Positions 46,805 to 55,540 are shown, counted from the stretch's first letter. The stretch: DNA of 64,000 bases from Chitinophaga filiformis (GCF_023100805.1 NZ_CP095855.1:1963001-2027000), one strand, 5' to 3'. The notes: generated from the sequence alone by a model not told the origin. Made by a program: numbers and translations.

Positions 46805-46812
46805 TACCTTTG
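46805..46812 (+). promoter_or_regulatory. -7 element of the phosphatase gene
   Basis: TACCTTTG, full match, 19 bases before the ATG at 46832. Confidence 0.5.
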
Positions 46813-46831
46813 AAAATGTGAATAATAAATA

Positions 46832-48538
46832 ATGTATTTAAAAATCATGAATTGTAAGTTCTTGTCGTGTGTGTTCATAACGGCCTCCCTCTTATCTACA
46901 CAATTTGCTGACGCTCAGAAAGCTACCTCTCCCAGACCCGGTTACGTTACTGCATGGAGTAAACCCGCTGCTGCTAAAAAAATTATCCGTCCCAAGCTGG
47001 TGGTTGGCATCGTGGTGGATCAGATGCGTTGGGACTATCTCTATCGTTATGCGAACCGCTATACAAATGGTGGTTTTAAGCGGTTACTGAAAGATGGCTT
47101 CTCCTGCGAAAATACGTTAATTAATTATACGCCAACCATTACCGCCTGCGGCCATACCTGTGTATATACGGGATCGGTGCCTGCCATACACGGTATAGTA
47201 GGTAATGACTGGTATAACAGGGACCTGAACAGGGATACTTATTGCGCTGAAGATAGTACTGTAAACACGGTGGGCAGCGCATCCAATGCCGGAAAAATGA
47301 GTCCCCGCAACATGGAAGTAACAACCATCGGCGATGAATTGCGCCTGGCTACCAATTTCAAAAGTAAAGTGGTGGGTGTTGCTATCAAAGACCGGGGCGC
47401 GATCCTCCCGGCGGGGCATAGCGCTACAGCTGCTTATTGGTATGACGGCAGTACCGGCAACTGGGTTACCAGCACCTACTATATGGACCAGCTGCCAGGC
47501 TGGGCGGCAGATTTCAATAGTATGAAATGGCCGGCCCGTTACCTCAGCCATCCGTGGACCACTTTGTACCCTATCGAAACTTACCAGCTGAGTACCGCCG
47601 ACAACAAGCCATATGAAGGTACTTTCAAACCGGGTAAAGCACCCGTTTTCCCATATGAACTGGGCGGTGAAACCGGTACACCATTCAAATCTATCTCTTC
47701 TACACCCTTCGGTAATACCATGACGCTGGAATTTGCCAAAAAAGCATTGGAAGCTTACCAGCTGGGTAAAGGAGATGTGACTGACATGCTGGCTATCAGC
47801 CTTTCGTCTACCGACTATGTAGGTCACCAGTTCGGACCTAACGCTATTGAGATTGAAGATACTTACCTGCGCCTCGACAAAGACCTGGAAGTTTTTTTTA
47901 AGTACCTGGATGCCGCTGTTGGCAAGGGACAATACCTGTTCTTCATCACCGCTGACCATGGTGTGGCACATGTTCCTGGTTTTATGGCGGAAAACAAGTT
48001 GCCCGGCGGTGTCTGGAGCGAAGGAAAAGTTGTCGGCGATCTGAATAAACTTATGAAAGAGCAGACCGGTGTGGATAAAGCTATCTCCGGCGCCAGCAAT
48101 TACCAGTTGTATCTGAATCATGAAGCAATTGCGAAAGCAGGAAAATCGTCAAAAGATATGCGTGAGCTCATTATCAATGCATTACTGAAAGATCCGGCTA
48201 TCAGCAATGCCTTCCCGCTGCAGGAGTTGATGTCGACCACCCTGGCAGAACCAATGCGTACGATGATGACTAACGGTTTTAACAGGAAACGCAGTGGTGA
48301 TATTCAGATAGTGCTCAGACCAGGATATATTGATGGTGGAAAAACAGGTACTACGCATGGTTTATGGTACGCTTACGATGCACATATTCCGCTGGTATGG
48401 ATGGGATGGGGCGTCAATCCAGGCAGAAGTAACCGCACGATTGGTATGACAGACATTTCTCCTACCATCGCGGCTTTATTACATATTCAGATGCCAAGTG
48501 GCAACGTGGGCCATGTAATAGAAGAAATAACGCGATAA
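46832..48538 (+). CDS. pafA: Alkaline phosphatase, PafA type
   Basis: 568 aa with a signal peptide (MNCKFLSCVFITASLLSTQF, cut near ADAQ). VVGIVVDQMRWDYLYRY supplies a metal Asp; the nucleophile Thr is in the NYTPTITACGHT segment (residues 98-109); GIVGNDWYNRD and the KxR pair in VAIKDRGAILPAGH match the phosphate-binding Asn, Lys and Arg of PafA from Elizabethkingia/Flavobacterium; STDYVGHQFGP and ITADHGVAHVPGF supply the remaining zinc ligands. PafA enzymes are periplasmic or surface-bound phosphomonoesterases, often expressed regardless of phosphate level. The second Met (46847) is an alternative start. Confidence 0.9.
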   Translation: MYLKIMNCKFLSCVFITASLLSTQFADAQKATSPRPGYVTAWSKPAAAKKIIRPKLVVGIVVDQMRWDYLYRYANRYTNGGFKRLLKDGFSCENTLINYTPTITACGHTCVYTGSVPAIHGIVGNDWYNRDLNRDTYCAEDSTVNTVGSASNAGKMSPRNMEVTTIGDELRLATNFKSKVVGVAIKDRGAILPAGHSATAAYWYDGSTGNWVTSTYYMDQLPGWAADFNSMKWPARYLSHPWTTLYPIETYQLSTADNKPYEGTFKPGKAPVFPYELGGETGTPFKSISSTPFGNTMTLEFAKKALEAYQLGKGDVTDMLAISLSSTDYVGHQFGPNAIEIEDTYLRLDKDLEVFFKYLDAAVGKGQYLFFITADHGVAHVPGFMAENKLPGGVWSEGKVVGDLNKLMKEQTGVDKAISGASNYQLYLNHEAIAKAGKSSKDMRELIINALLKDPAISNAFPLQELMSTTLAEPMRTMMTNGFNRKRSGDIQIVLRPGYIDGGKTGTTHGLWYAYDAHIPLVWMGWGVNPGRSNRTIGMTDISPTIAALLHIQMPSGNVGHVIEEITR

Positions 48539-48557
48539 AGACATCATTTCAGAAAGC

Positions 48558-48623
48558 TGGCGATTTCGGATCACAGAATTTAACAAGTTCTTGTTATATT
48601 CATTCTGCGATCTGAAATCGCCA
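48558..48623. repeat. Long hairpin between pafA and the hydratase gene
   Basis: TGGCGATTTCGGATCACAGAAT pairs with ATTCTGCGATCTGAAATCGCCA (22-base arms, about three mismatches), enclosing an inner AACAAG-TT-CTTGTT stem. It ends 11 bases before the hydratase ATG, so it could sequester the start region or act as a 3' hairpin for pafA. No T tract. Confidence 0.6.
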
Positions 48624-48634
48624 ATCCATAAATA

Positions 48635-49414
48635 ATGGCTTTCGAACATATCCTATATGATGTTAAAGACCGTGTAGCCAGTATAACGCTGCACCGGCCG
48701 GAAAAACGCAATGCGCTGAATGGCGCTATGGTAGCAGAACTACGCGCTGCTTTCAAGCAGGCGGAAACTGATCCCGATGTGAAGGTGATCATATTGAAAG
48801 GCGCCGGTGAGGCATTCTGCGCCGGGGCAGACCTTGAATATCTCCAGCAACTCCAGTTAAATACAAGAGAAGAAAATCTTGCCGATTCAAAAGAACTGAT
48901 GCAATTAATGCAGCAGATCTACTATCATGATAAAATAGTAATAGCCCAGGTAGAAGGACATGCCGTTGCCGGTGGCTGCGGCCTCGTTACATTGTGTGAT
49001 CTGAGTTATGCCGTTCCGGCCGCAAAGCTGGGATATACCGAAGTGAAGATCGGTTTCATTCCGGCGCTTGTAGCCGTATTCCTTGTCAGGAAAATAGGAG
49101 AGGGGCGCGCCCGGGACCTGTTACTGACGGGACGACTGATCACCGCCGAAAAAGCAGCAGATTACGGCTTGCTGAATGAAGTAATACCGGCTGACAGCAT
49201 CGCGGAACATGTGGCCAGAGTTGCCAACGATCTCTGTACCGGCGCTTCCGCCAATTCCCTGAAAGTAACCAAAAAACTGATCACGGGTGTTTTCGACCAG
49301 CCATTGGATAATGCGTTGGAACAGGCAGCCAGATCAAACGCGGAAACGAGGGAACATACTGATTGTCAGCGGGGTATTAAAGCCTTTCTGAATAAGGAAA
49401 AAATGGTTTGGTAA
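48635..49414 (+). CDS. Enoyl-CoA hydratase/isomerase family protein
   Basis: 259 aa, crotonase fold. The CoA/oxyanion segments are GAGEAFCAGADLEYLQQL and VEGHAVAGGCGLVTLCDLSYA; the catalytic Glu is in LGYTEVKIGFIPA. The position matching the second catalytic Glu of classical hydratase (ARDLLLTG) is Asp, so the exact reaction is uncertain. The IGFIPALVAVFLVRKIGEGRA segment resembles methylglutaconyl-CoA hydratases of leucine degradation in Bacteroidota. It could share a transcript with pafA but a long hairpin separates them. Confidence 0.88.
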   Translation: MAFEHILYDVKDRVASITLHRPEKRNALNGAMVAELRAAFKQAETDPDVKVIILKGAGEAFCAGADLEYLQQLQLNTREENLADSKELMQLMQQIYYHDKIVIAQVEGHAVAGGCGLVTLCDLSYAVPAAKLGYTEVKIGFIPALVAVFLVRKIGEGRARDLLLTGRLITAEKAADYGLLNEVIPADSIAEHVARVANDLCTGASANSLKVTKKLITGVFDQPLDNALEQAARSNAETREHTDCQRGIKAFLNKEKMVW

Positions 49415-49523
49415 TCCGGTATGATTTTTTCAATATAACCTATGAAGTCAGGCATAGTGGATCCCTATACAGCGGAAATATTATGCAGGGTAACATCCGG
49501 CCTTAAACTTTAAAACATTGCGG

Positions 49524-50186
49524 ATGAAATACATAACTGTCATGCAAAAAGCTATTTTAACACTTTTATGCTGTTGCCTGATCACCGGTAGCCTGTTTGC
49601 ACAGCGGCTGGTATCAGACGCCAAGATCGTTTACCGGATCGAAACACCACCACAGGCAGATCCCTCTTTTGAAGGCGGCACACTGACCCAATACATGAAG
49701 GGGCACCTGAGCAGAGTAGATATAGATTTTAAATCTGTGCACTACAGCTATCTCATTAACAGCCGTGAAGAAACGGTGGTGACGCTCATCGACAATCATG
49801 GAGACAAATACCTGATCCGTGCCGGTAAAGATGAATACACCAAGGAGTTGAATGAGTATACACAGGTGCAGTTCAAAGATGGCACCGAAACGAAGCAGAT
49901 AGCAGGGTACAACTGTAAAAAGGCAATTGGAAAAATGCCTGATGGACAGACATTTGAGGTATACTATACCACCGATCTATTGCCCGAAAACAAGCAGTAT
50001 AACCGCCGTTTTGTAAATCTGAAGGGTATACCCTTACAGTTTGAGATCATCAATAAAAACGGCTCAAGAATGCATGTAGTGGCAACTAAGGTTGACCTGT
50101 ATGCTGTGCCGGGATCTTTCTTTGATACGCCTAAATCGGGGTATAAGGAGATCAGTCGAGAAGAGCTGATGAAAATGGGAAGCTGA
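49524..50186 (+). CDS. Exported DUF4412/GLPGLI-like protein
   Basis: 220 aa from MKYITVMQKAILTLLCCCLI, with signal peptide cleavage near LFAQ; an in-frame TTG at 49518 and an ATG at 49542 are alternatives. The mature protein has TKQIAGYNCKKAIGKMPDGQTFEVYYTTDLLPENKQYNRRFVNLKGIPLQFEI, which matches the pattern of the GLPGLI and DUF4412 exported proteins of Bacteroidota: a conserved Cys after a GYN motif and the family-like LKGIPL. They are thought to be envelope proteins; function unknown. Confidence 0.8.
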   Translation: MKYITVMQKAILTLLCCCLITGSLFAQRLVSDAKIVYRIETPPQADPSFEGGTLTQYMKGHLSRVDIDFKSVHYSYLINSREETVVTLIDNHGDKYLIRAGKDEYTKELNEYTQVQFKDGTETKQIAGYNCKKAIGKMPDGQTFEVYYTTDLLPENKQYNRRFVNLKGIPLQFEIINKNGSRMHVVATKVDLYAVPGSFFDTPKSGYKEISREELMKMGS

Positions 50187-50206
50187 TAAGCTTACTTATA
50201 ATTTTT

Positions 50207-50237
50207 AAAGGGTGCTGTTTTTAACAGCGCCCTTTTT
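50207..50237 (+). terminator. Terminator of the GLPGLI-like gene
   Basis: AAAGGGTGCTGTT / AACAGCGCCCTTT stem with a T run. Confidence 0.85.
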
Positions 50238-50576
50238 TATTCCCTGAATCAGGTATCGCCTGGATATTTATGCTGCGTTCACTTGAGTTTTTCTTCCCTT
50301 GCTTCGGTTTCAGGCAGGATGGCGGTCGGATCTCCATTATCGGATCGCTGTCGGGTATTTTAGTCAGCCGGGGCTATGTTTATAGCTCAGGTGTGCAGAC
50401 CTGCTATGTGCCTGGCGCCGGGGTATTACCCGGTCGGCCTGGAGTTACGGAGCGGGCAGGCATCTTTGGACGGGAACGGGGTAGGCTGGACAGGTGTTGT
50501 TCTCTCGTTAAAAGCGGGCAGGCATAGCATTGCCCCGGGTTAATGATGCTTCGGGATACCCAAACAAAACGCAAAA
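50238..50576. other. GC-rich intergenic region without a recognised gene
   Basis: About 340 bases, more GC-rich than the surroundings, with many CCGG and GGCAGG words. An open frame of 85 codons (50270-50527) has no recognisable motif and unusual composition, so it is not called. It could be a remnant of a longer gene. Confidence 0.45.
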
Positions 50577-50607
50577 GAAAAGGTCCCGTCTCAGACGGGA
50601 CCTTTTC
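50577..50607. terminator. Terminator of the small exported protein gene
   Basis: Perfect 15-base inverted repeat GAAAAGGTCCCGTCT around one C. Serves the minus-strand gene ending at 50639 and could act in both directions. Confidence 0.88.
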
Positions 50608-50638
50608 TTTTTATGCAGAGTGCAAATGGTCAGTGTGA

Positions 50639-51022
50639 TCAGTTCTTCCTCAATGGCAGCACTATGTGCAGCTGATGATAATTCATGTTGGAAGGCTGTT
50701 GAATTTTCGCGGCATATGGCAGTACATATGTTACGTTCCCTTTCTTAATCGTCATGACTGACTTAAAGTTCCAGGAATTATTTTCTGACAGTTTAAAGCT
50801 GGAGCTCATAGCACCATTGAAACGAAACCCGGCATCAAGGCTCAGATTGGTCTTTCCTGACAATCCTGCCAGGGAAATTCCGGTTTCGTTCTTCTTTATC
50901 TTGTCTTTATTATCAGAGGTTAAATTATCGCTGGCTTTAGCCGTCAGTCCTGATATTACCAGGATGCCAGCCAATAAAAAAGACAATGAAAAGGTCTGCA
51001 ATATGTTAGTTATCTGTTTCAT
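50639..51022 (-). CDS. Small exported protein, unknown function
   Basis: 127 aa from MKQITNILQTFSLSFLLAGI, with a signal peptide ending near AKAS. A frame from 51040 adds six residues. The mature part has alternating beta-like segments (KTNLSLDAGFRFNGAMSSSFKLSENNSWNFKSVMTIKKGNVTYVLPYAAKI) and ends MNYHQLHIVLPLRKN. No family recognised. Its own terminator and divergent position from the TPR gene suggest a real single-gene unit. Confidence 0.7.
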   Translation of the reverse strand: MKQITNILQTFSLSFLLAGILVISGLTAKASDNLTSDNKDKIKKNETGISLAGLSGKTNLSLDAGFRFNGAMSSSFKLSENNSWNFKSVMTIKKGNVTYVLPYAAKIQQPSNMNYHQLHIVLPLRKN

Positions 51023-51174
51023 TGTATCACAAATGTACAAACTTTTCTATATATTATATAACAAATTCTTAACGAAGATACGAAAAAATCTTAAAGTAAT
51101 GTTAAATAATTTAAAGAATCCCGGGAGTCCGGGGGTATAGGCGCCCGATTCAAAAAATACTTATATTTACATTA

Positions 51175-52605
51175 ATGAATCAAGACTTTCCATTTTTAAA
51201 CGACGATTTTGAGGAGTTAAGAGACTTGTTGCAGCAGTTTGAAAACCTGAAAGCTGGCCAGTCTCATTCCTTTCTCGACGAGGATTCTTTCGAACTGATC
51301 ATAGACTACTATGATGAGCATGATGAACTTCCTAATGCCATGCAGGCTGCTGAAATGGCTATTGAACAGTTCCCTTATTCTTCTACGCTCTTACTAAAAA
51401 AGGCCAATTTACTCATAGAATCAAAGAAATACCAGGATGCAATGGATCTGCTCGAAAAGGCAGCCATACTGGATAGCACAGATATTAACCTTTATATCCT
51501 GCAGACTGATGTATATCTTGCCATGAACCAGCATGAAAAGGCTGCGGCCGTGCTGGAAGAGCAGATTGCCGTATTTGAAGGAGAGGATAAGACTGAATTA
51601 TTGCTGGAACTGGCAGATGTATATGACGACTGTGAAGAATTTGAAAAGGTTTTCGACTGTTTGCGCCTTACGCTCGAACACGACCCCAATAATGAAGAGG
51701 CTTTACATAAGATCTGCTTCTGGACGGAATTTACCGGCCGGAATGAAGAAAGTATTCGCCTCCACACCAATATCATCAACGAGCACCCCTACAATCAGCT
51801 GGCCTGGTTTAATCTCGGTACTGCTTACCAGGGACTAAAATTATATGAAAAAGCCATTGACGCTTATCAGTACGCTATCGTAATCGATGAGAAATTCGAC
51901 TATGCATACCGTAATATGGGCGATGCCTATATCAGGTTACGTAAATATGCCGAAGCAATTGACGTGCTGAAGAAGCACCTGGAAATTGCCAAACCGGAAG
52001 ATGTTATTTATGAAGCCATCGGTCACTGCTACGAACGCCAGCGTAAATACACACAGGCCCGCTATTACTACCGTAAAGCATCCCACCTGAGCCCTGGCGA
52101 TGATAAGCTCTACTATAAGATCGGTATAGCTTACATGACCGAAGCCAACTGGGAAAATGCTATCAAATCTATTATGAGCGCTATTAAGATCAATAAGAAC
52201 AGCGCCGAATACCTGATAGCACTGGGCCAATGTTATCTGGAACTGGATAAGAACAAAGAGGGATTGATCCATCTGCTGGCAGCGGTACGTATCCGTCCTT
52301 CCAGCATAACACCCTGGCAGGAGTTTATCCGTGGTCTCTATGTTTCAGGCTTCTATGAAGAAGCCCTGTCACAGCTGGAGGCAGCAACACAGAAAGTAGG
52401 GCATAAGCCTGTCCTGCAATACTACCGGGCAGCTCTTATGTTTGCAACCGGTAAATCCAAAGAGGGTATGTTACAACTGGAAACAGCGCTTCAGGTCAAT
52501 GCAAAACATGTGAAGAAACTGATAGAACTGGATCCGACATTGTTGCAACATCCCGGTATTGTAGAACTTATCACCAGGTATAAACGTACCAAAAAAGGGA
52601 AGTAA
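51175..52605 (+). CDS. TPR-repeat protein
   Basis: 476 aa made almost wholly of TPR helices, about 10-11 repeats. Clear repeats: LAWFNLGTAYQGLKLYEKAIDAYQYAIVIDEKFDYAYRNMGDAYIRLRKYAEAIDVLKKHLEIAKPED and KLYYKIGIAYMTEANWENAIKSIMSAIKINKNSAEYLIALGQCYLEL. No signal peptide or membrane helix, so it is a cytoplasmic scaffold. The basic tail TRYKRTKKGK ends the protein. It precedes the phosphosulfolactate synthase-like and aroE genes on the same strand but a terminator separates it from them. Confidence 0.9.
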   Translation: MNQDFPFLNDDFEELRDLLQQFENLKAGQSHSFLDEDSFELIIDYYDEHDELPNAMQAAEMAIEQFPYSSTLLLKKANLLIESKKYQDAMDLLEKAAILDSTDINLYILQTDVYLAMNQHEKAAAVLEEQIAVFEGEDKTELLLELADVYDDCEEFEKVFDCLRLTLEHDPNNEEALHKICFWTEFTGRNEESIRLHTNIINEHPYNQLAWFNLGTAYQGLKLYEKAIDAYQYAIVIDEKFDYAYRNMGDAYIRLRKYAEAIDVLKKHLEIAKPEDVIYEAIGHCYERQRKYTQARYYYRKASHLSPGDDKLYYKIGIAYMTEANWENAIKSIMSAIKINKNSAEYLIALGQCYLELDKNKEGLIHLLAAVRIRPSSITPWQEFIRGLYVSGFYEEALSQLEAATQKVGHKPVLQYYRAALMFATGKSKEGMLQLETALQVNAKHVKKLIELDPTLLQHPGIVELITRYKRTKKGK

Positions 52606-52637
52606 TAAAGCTATTATCAGGAACCTTTGTTCCTTAC

Positions 52638-52689
52638 ATGCGTAATATTATGTGCTGTAATCCTGCACTAAATATTACGCATTTTTTTG
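52638..52689 (+). terminator. Terminator of the TPR gene
   Basis: ATGCGTAATATT / AATATTACGCAT perfect 12-base stem with a 21-base loop, followed by seven T. Confidence 0.9.
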
Positions 52690-52779
52690 TTTAATTTACT
52701 GATCTTTAGTGAATTATGAGATAAGAAAATTTCTTTCTGATAAAATCTTTTATTTGAAACTCTTTAGACCGGAATATGT

Positions 52780-52787
52780 TAATTTTG
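52780..52787 (+). promoter_or_regulatory. -7 element upstream of the phosphosulfolactate synthase-like gene
   Basis: TAATTTTG; TTTG at 52753-52756 with a 23-base spacer, slightly long. The ATG lies 97 bases downstream, leaving a long leader. Confidence 0.45.
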
Positions 52788-52883
52788 CGCCGGTTAATAA
52801 AGATGGGCAGTTCCCTATTCCAGAAAACCAGTGAAGTATAGTAGTTTGGTTTACAGACCGTCAAGACGAAAAAAAACGTTCAA

Positions 52884-53648
52884 ATGAATTTTAATCTGAC
52901 ACAAATTCCCGATCGGACAAAGAAACCTCGTACCCATGGTCTGACCATGGTGATGGATAAAGGGCTAAGTTTGGAAGAAGCTAAGAATTTTTTATCAGTA
53001 GCGTCTCCACATGTTGATATCCTAAAGCTGGGTTTCGGAACTTCGTTTGTAACGCCTAACCTGCGCCAGAAAATAGAATTATACCAGTCTGCCAATATTC
53101 CTGTGTATTTCGGCGGAACATTATTTGAAGCATTTCTTATCCGTAATCAGTTTGATGAGTTTGTGAATGTGATCAAAGATTATGGTATTAAACATATCGA
53201 AGTATCTGATGGCTCCATTACCATACCGCATGCTGAAAAATGCGGTTACATTGAGAAACTGTCGAAGATAGCTGTTGTGCTGAGTGAAGTCGGTTCCAAA
53301 GATGCGGAACATATCATTCCTCCCTATAAATGGATTGAACTGATGAATGCCGAGCTGGGCGCCGGCGCTACCTATGTCATCGCTGAAGCCCGTGAAAGTG
53401 GTAATGTGGGTATCTATCGTGGCTCCGGTGAAGTAAGGGAAGGTCTTGTACAGGAGATCCTGACCAAGGTGCCTTCTGAGAAGATCATCTGGGAAGCACC
53501 ACAAAAAGCGCAGCAATTGTATTTCCTGGAATTGATCGGTTGTAATGTGAACCTGGGCAACCTGGCGCCACACGAAGTGATCTCCCTGGAAGCAATGCGT
53601 ATCGGCCTCAGAGGAGATACTTTCCACCTCTTCCTGGATAAAGCATAA
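52884..53648 (+). CDS. Phosphosulfolactate synthase (ComA) family protein
   Basis: 254 aa TIM-barrel. Family pattern: TMVMDKGLSLEEAKNFL (N-terminal), HVDILKLGFGTSFV (with catalytic Lys), VYFGGTLFEAFL, IEVSDGSITI, YVIAEARESGNVGIYRGSGEVR (acid and Glu ligands), EAPQKAQQLYFLELIGCNVNLGNLAPHEVISLEAMRIGLRGDTF. ComA adds sulfite to phosphoenolpyruvate in coenzyme M synthesis of methanogens; homologues occur in many bacteria, including Bacteroidota, where the role is not settled. It is 10 bases before aroE, so the two are one operon; both could draw on phosphoenolpyruvate-related metabolism. Confidence 0.85.
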   Translation: MNFNLTQIPDRTKKPRTHGLTMVMDKGLSLEEAKNFLSVASPHVDILKLGFGTSFVTPNLRQKIELYQSANIPVYFGGTLFEAFLIRNQFDEFVNVIKDYGIKHIEVSDGSITIPHAEKCGYIEKLSKIAVVLSEVGSKDAEHIIPPYKWIELMNAELGAGATYVIAEARESGNVGIYRGSGEVREGLVQEILTKVPSEKIIWEAPQKAQQLYFLELIGCNVNLGNLAPHEVISLEAMRIGLRGDTFHLFLDKA

Positions 53649-53658
53649 ACCGTTCTTT

Positions 53659-54393
53659 ATGAAGGTGTACGGTCTTATCGGTTATCCGCTTAGTCACTCA
53701 TTCTCGAAAGGATTTTTTGCCGAAAAATTTGCCCGTGAGGGCATCAGGGACTGCATGTATGAGAGCTTTCCCATACCAGAAATAGGCGAATTACCTGCAT
53801 TGATAGCGCAATATCCTGATCTGCAGGGATTGAATGTCACCATCCCCTATAAACAGGTGGTGATGCCCTACCTGGATGAAATGAGTCCCGCTGCGGCACA
53901 GATAGGAGCCGTTAACTGCATCCGGTTCAAAAACGGCCGTAAGACGGGCTACAATACAGATGCTATCGGCTTCAGAAGATCCCTGGAACCCTTGCTGAAA
54001 TCTTACCACAACAAGGCACTGGTGCTCGGTACTGGTGGGGCAGCTAAAGCAGTACAATATGTACTGGAAAATCTGAACATCCCTTATAAACTGGTTAGCC
54101 GGAAGGCTTCCGCTGATTCGGTCTCTTATGAACAGTTAGATGCTTCTATAATGGCATCTCATACGCTGATCATCAATACTACTCCGCTGGGTATGTATCC
54201 TAATGTCGATGCCGCTCCTGCATTGCCCTATGAGCTGTTAACTGACAAACATCTTTTGTACGATCTTATCTACAATCCTGCTGTCACCGCTTTCCTGCAA
54301 CAGGGAGCTGACAGGGGAGCGACTATTAAGAACGGTCACGAAATGCTCATATTACAGGCAGAAGCAAGCTGGGAGATCTGGAACAATGATTAA
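53659..54393 (+). CDS. aroE: Shikimate dehydrogenase
   Basis: 244 aa, NADPH-dependent reduction of 3-dehydroshikimate. YGLIGYPLSHSFSKGFFAEKF provides the two Ser of the substrate site; NVTIPYKQVVMPYLDE the catalytic Lys; NTDAIGF the Asp; and VLGTGGAAKAVQYVLEN the dinucleotide-binding loop (GTGGAAKAV). The C-terminal GHEMLILQAEASWEIWN is typical. Shorter than the E. coli enzyme (272 aa), normal for Bacteroidota. It follows the ComA-like gene by 10 bases. Confidence 0.94.
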   Translation: MKVYGLIGYPLSHSFSKGFFAEKFAREGIRDCMYESFPIPEIGELPALIAQYPDLQGLNVTIPYKQVVMPYLDEMSPAAAQIGAVNCIRFKNGRKTGYNTDAIGFRRSLEPLLKSYHNKALVLGTGGAAKAVQYVLENLNIPYKLVSRKASADSVSYEQLDASIMASHTLIINTTPLGMYPNVDAAPALPYELLTDKHLLYDLIYNPAVTAFLQQGADRGATIKNGHEMLILQAEASWEIWNND

Positions 54394-54472
54394 AGCTGCT
54401 CAGACAAAGAGAGGCTAAGAACACCAGATCCATTATCAACGAAGCACACCACTGTATCGTTAAACATAGCAT

Positions 54473-54522
54473 AACAATAAAGTAAAAGCTCCCACCTTGG
54501 CGGGAGCTTTTACTTTATTGTT
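54473..54522. terminator. Bidirectional terminator between aroE and the methyltransferase
   Basis: AACAATAAAGTAAAAGCTCCC pairs with GGGAGCTTTTACTTTATTGTT, a 21-base perfect stem with a short loop. Confidence 0.92.
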
Positions 54523-54561
54523 ATAAGTTATCTTAAGATAAAACACATCATAGGATCATTT

Positions 54562-54709
54562 CTCATTCCTGCGCCTTGATCATATAATAAATCCCGGTTG
54601 TAAAAAAGTTTCTCACAAAAGGGATCACAGCTATCCTCATTACTGTGCCTTGATCATATAATAGACACAGGTCGTAAAAAAGTTCCTCACAAAAGGGATC
54701 GCAGCTACA
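54562..54709. repeat. Tandem duplication of the methyltransferase 3' end (74-base units)
   Basis: Two copies, 54562-54635 and 54636-54709, about 86 percent identical. The right copy encodes the actual C-terminus of the methyltransferase (IPFVRNFFTTCVYYMIKAQ); the left copy still reads IPFVRNFFTTGIYYMIKAQE on the minus strand, beyond the stop codon. So the gene's tail was duplicated in place and has drifted without disabling substitutions. Confidence 0.85.
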
Positions 54710-55437
54710 AGGCCCGATTGCAGGCGGGGTTTCAATCCAAATTTATATTTATAGATAGGATTGATCAGGTAGAATTGTTTACTGGTGATCTTGTAACCCT
54801 GTTCTTTCACGATGCGTTCAAAACGTTCAATAGAGATCCCTGTTTCCTTGATCTCCATTAGTTCTGCGATGATATTAGGCGGCTCTCCAAAAGCACGTAA
54901 AACGCCTCTATAGAGCGGATTAGGCAGCAAATGGATATATGGCATCATATTCAGCACTTTGCTTTCACATGTCTGCTGATGACCGCCATGTGGCATGTAC
55001 CAGGGTGGGAATCCAAAATATACTTGTCCGCGGGGAGTCAGCAGGTTTTTCAGATAACCTATGATCTTCGCCTGATCTGGAATATGTTCAATAGCATCTT
55101 TCAGAATGATGAGATCAAAGGAATGTTTAAACTCTCCCAGGAAATCAACATCATAGATATTCTTGTTAATGAGCTGCATGTTACCTGCGTCTACGTATTG
55201 TTTCAGGTAATCATGCGCAAGCGCAATTTTATCATCTGAAAGGTCTACCCCCACGCAATGACAACCCTTTTCCAGGAAAGGTATCAATACGCCTCCTTCA
55301 CCACAGCCTATTTCCATTATCCGCAGATCCGGTGTTACCGGCATGGCTGCATCTATAAAAGGCAGCACATAGTTAATGGAATTATCCACCTGTTGCTGAT
55401 ATCTGACATTCGCGTTGCTGTGTTGTATTAAAGACAT
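54640..55437 (-). CDS. Class I SAM-dependent methyltransferase
   Basis: 265 aa from MSLIQHSNANVRYQQQVDNS; a longer frame from 55515 adds 26 residues that overlap the truB promoter and is not favoured. Methyltransf_25/11-type fold: motif I IMEIGCGEGGVLIPFL, VGVDLSDDKIALAH, FDLIILKDAIEHIP (post-II), and GQVYFGFPPWYMPHGGHQQ. The C-terminal 90 residues form an accessory part with SKQFYLINPIYKYKFGLKP. Similar proteins sit in glycan and lipid loci, but here it is alone; substrate unknown. Divergent from truB. Confidence 0.86.
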   Translation of the reverse strand: MSLIQHSNANVRYQQQVDNSINYVLPFIDAAMPVTPDLRIMEIGCGEGGVLIPFLEKGCHCVGVDLSDDKIALAHDYLKQYVDAGNMQLINKNIYDVDFLGEFKHSFDLIILKDAIEHIPDQAKIIGYLKNLLTPRGQVYFGFPPWYMPHGGHQQTCESKVLNMMPYIHLLPNPLYRGVLRAFGEPPNIIAELMEIKETGISIERFERIVKEQGYKITSKQFYLINPIYKYKFGLKPRLQSGLVAAIPFVRNFFTTCVYYMIKAQ

Positions 55438-55528
55438 ATTATCAAAATTGCGTGAAAATAGTGAAAAAGCGCATATTTTATACCAGTATGGTGTATCAGA
55501 GGGTGAACGTCGCAATCCGGGTTTCTAT

Positions 55529-55536
55529 TATCTTTG
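55529..55536 (+). promoter_or_regulatory. -7 element of truB, immediately before the start codon
   Basis: TATCTTTG followed by CGGG and then the ATG at 55541. A transcript starting 4-7 bases after this element would be leaderless or nearly so. The -33 element is not recognisable. Confidence 0.5.
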
Positions 55537-55540
55537 CGGG

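Noticed and set aside
47117..48121. A 334-codon minus-strand frame inside the pafA gene
   Set aside because: Antisense shadow; the plus-strand frame has the phosphatase metal and substrate residues.
50270..50527. An 85-codon frame in the GC-rich gap
   Set aside because: No signal peptide, motif or repeat; composition differs from real genes. Left as unassigned sequence.
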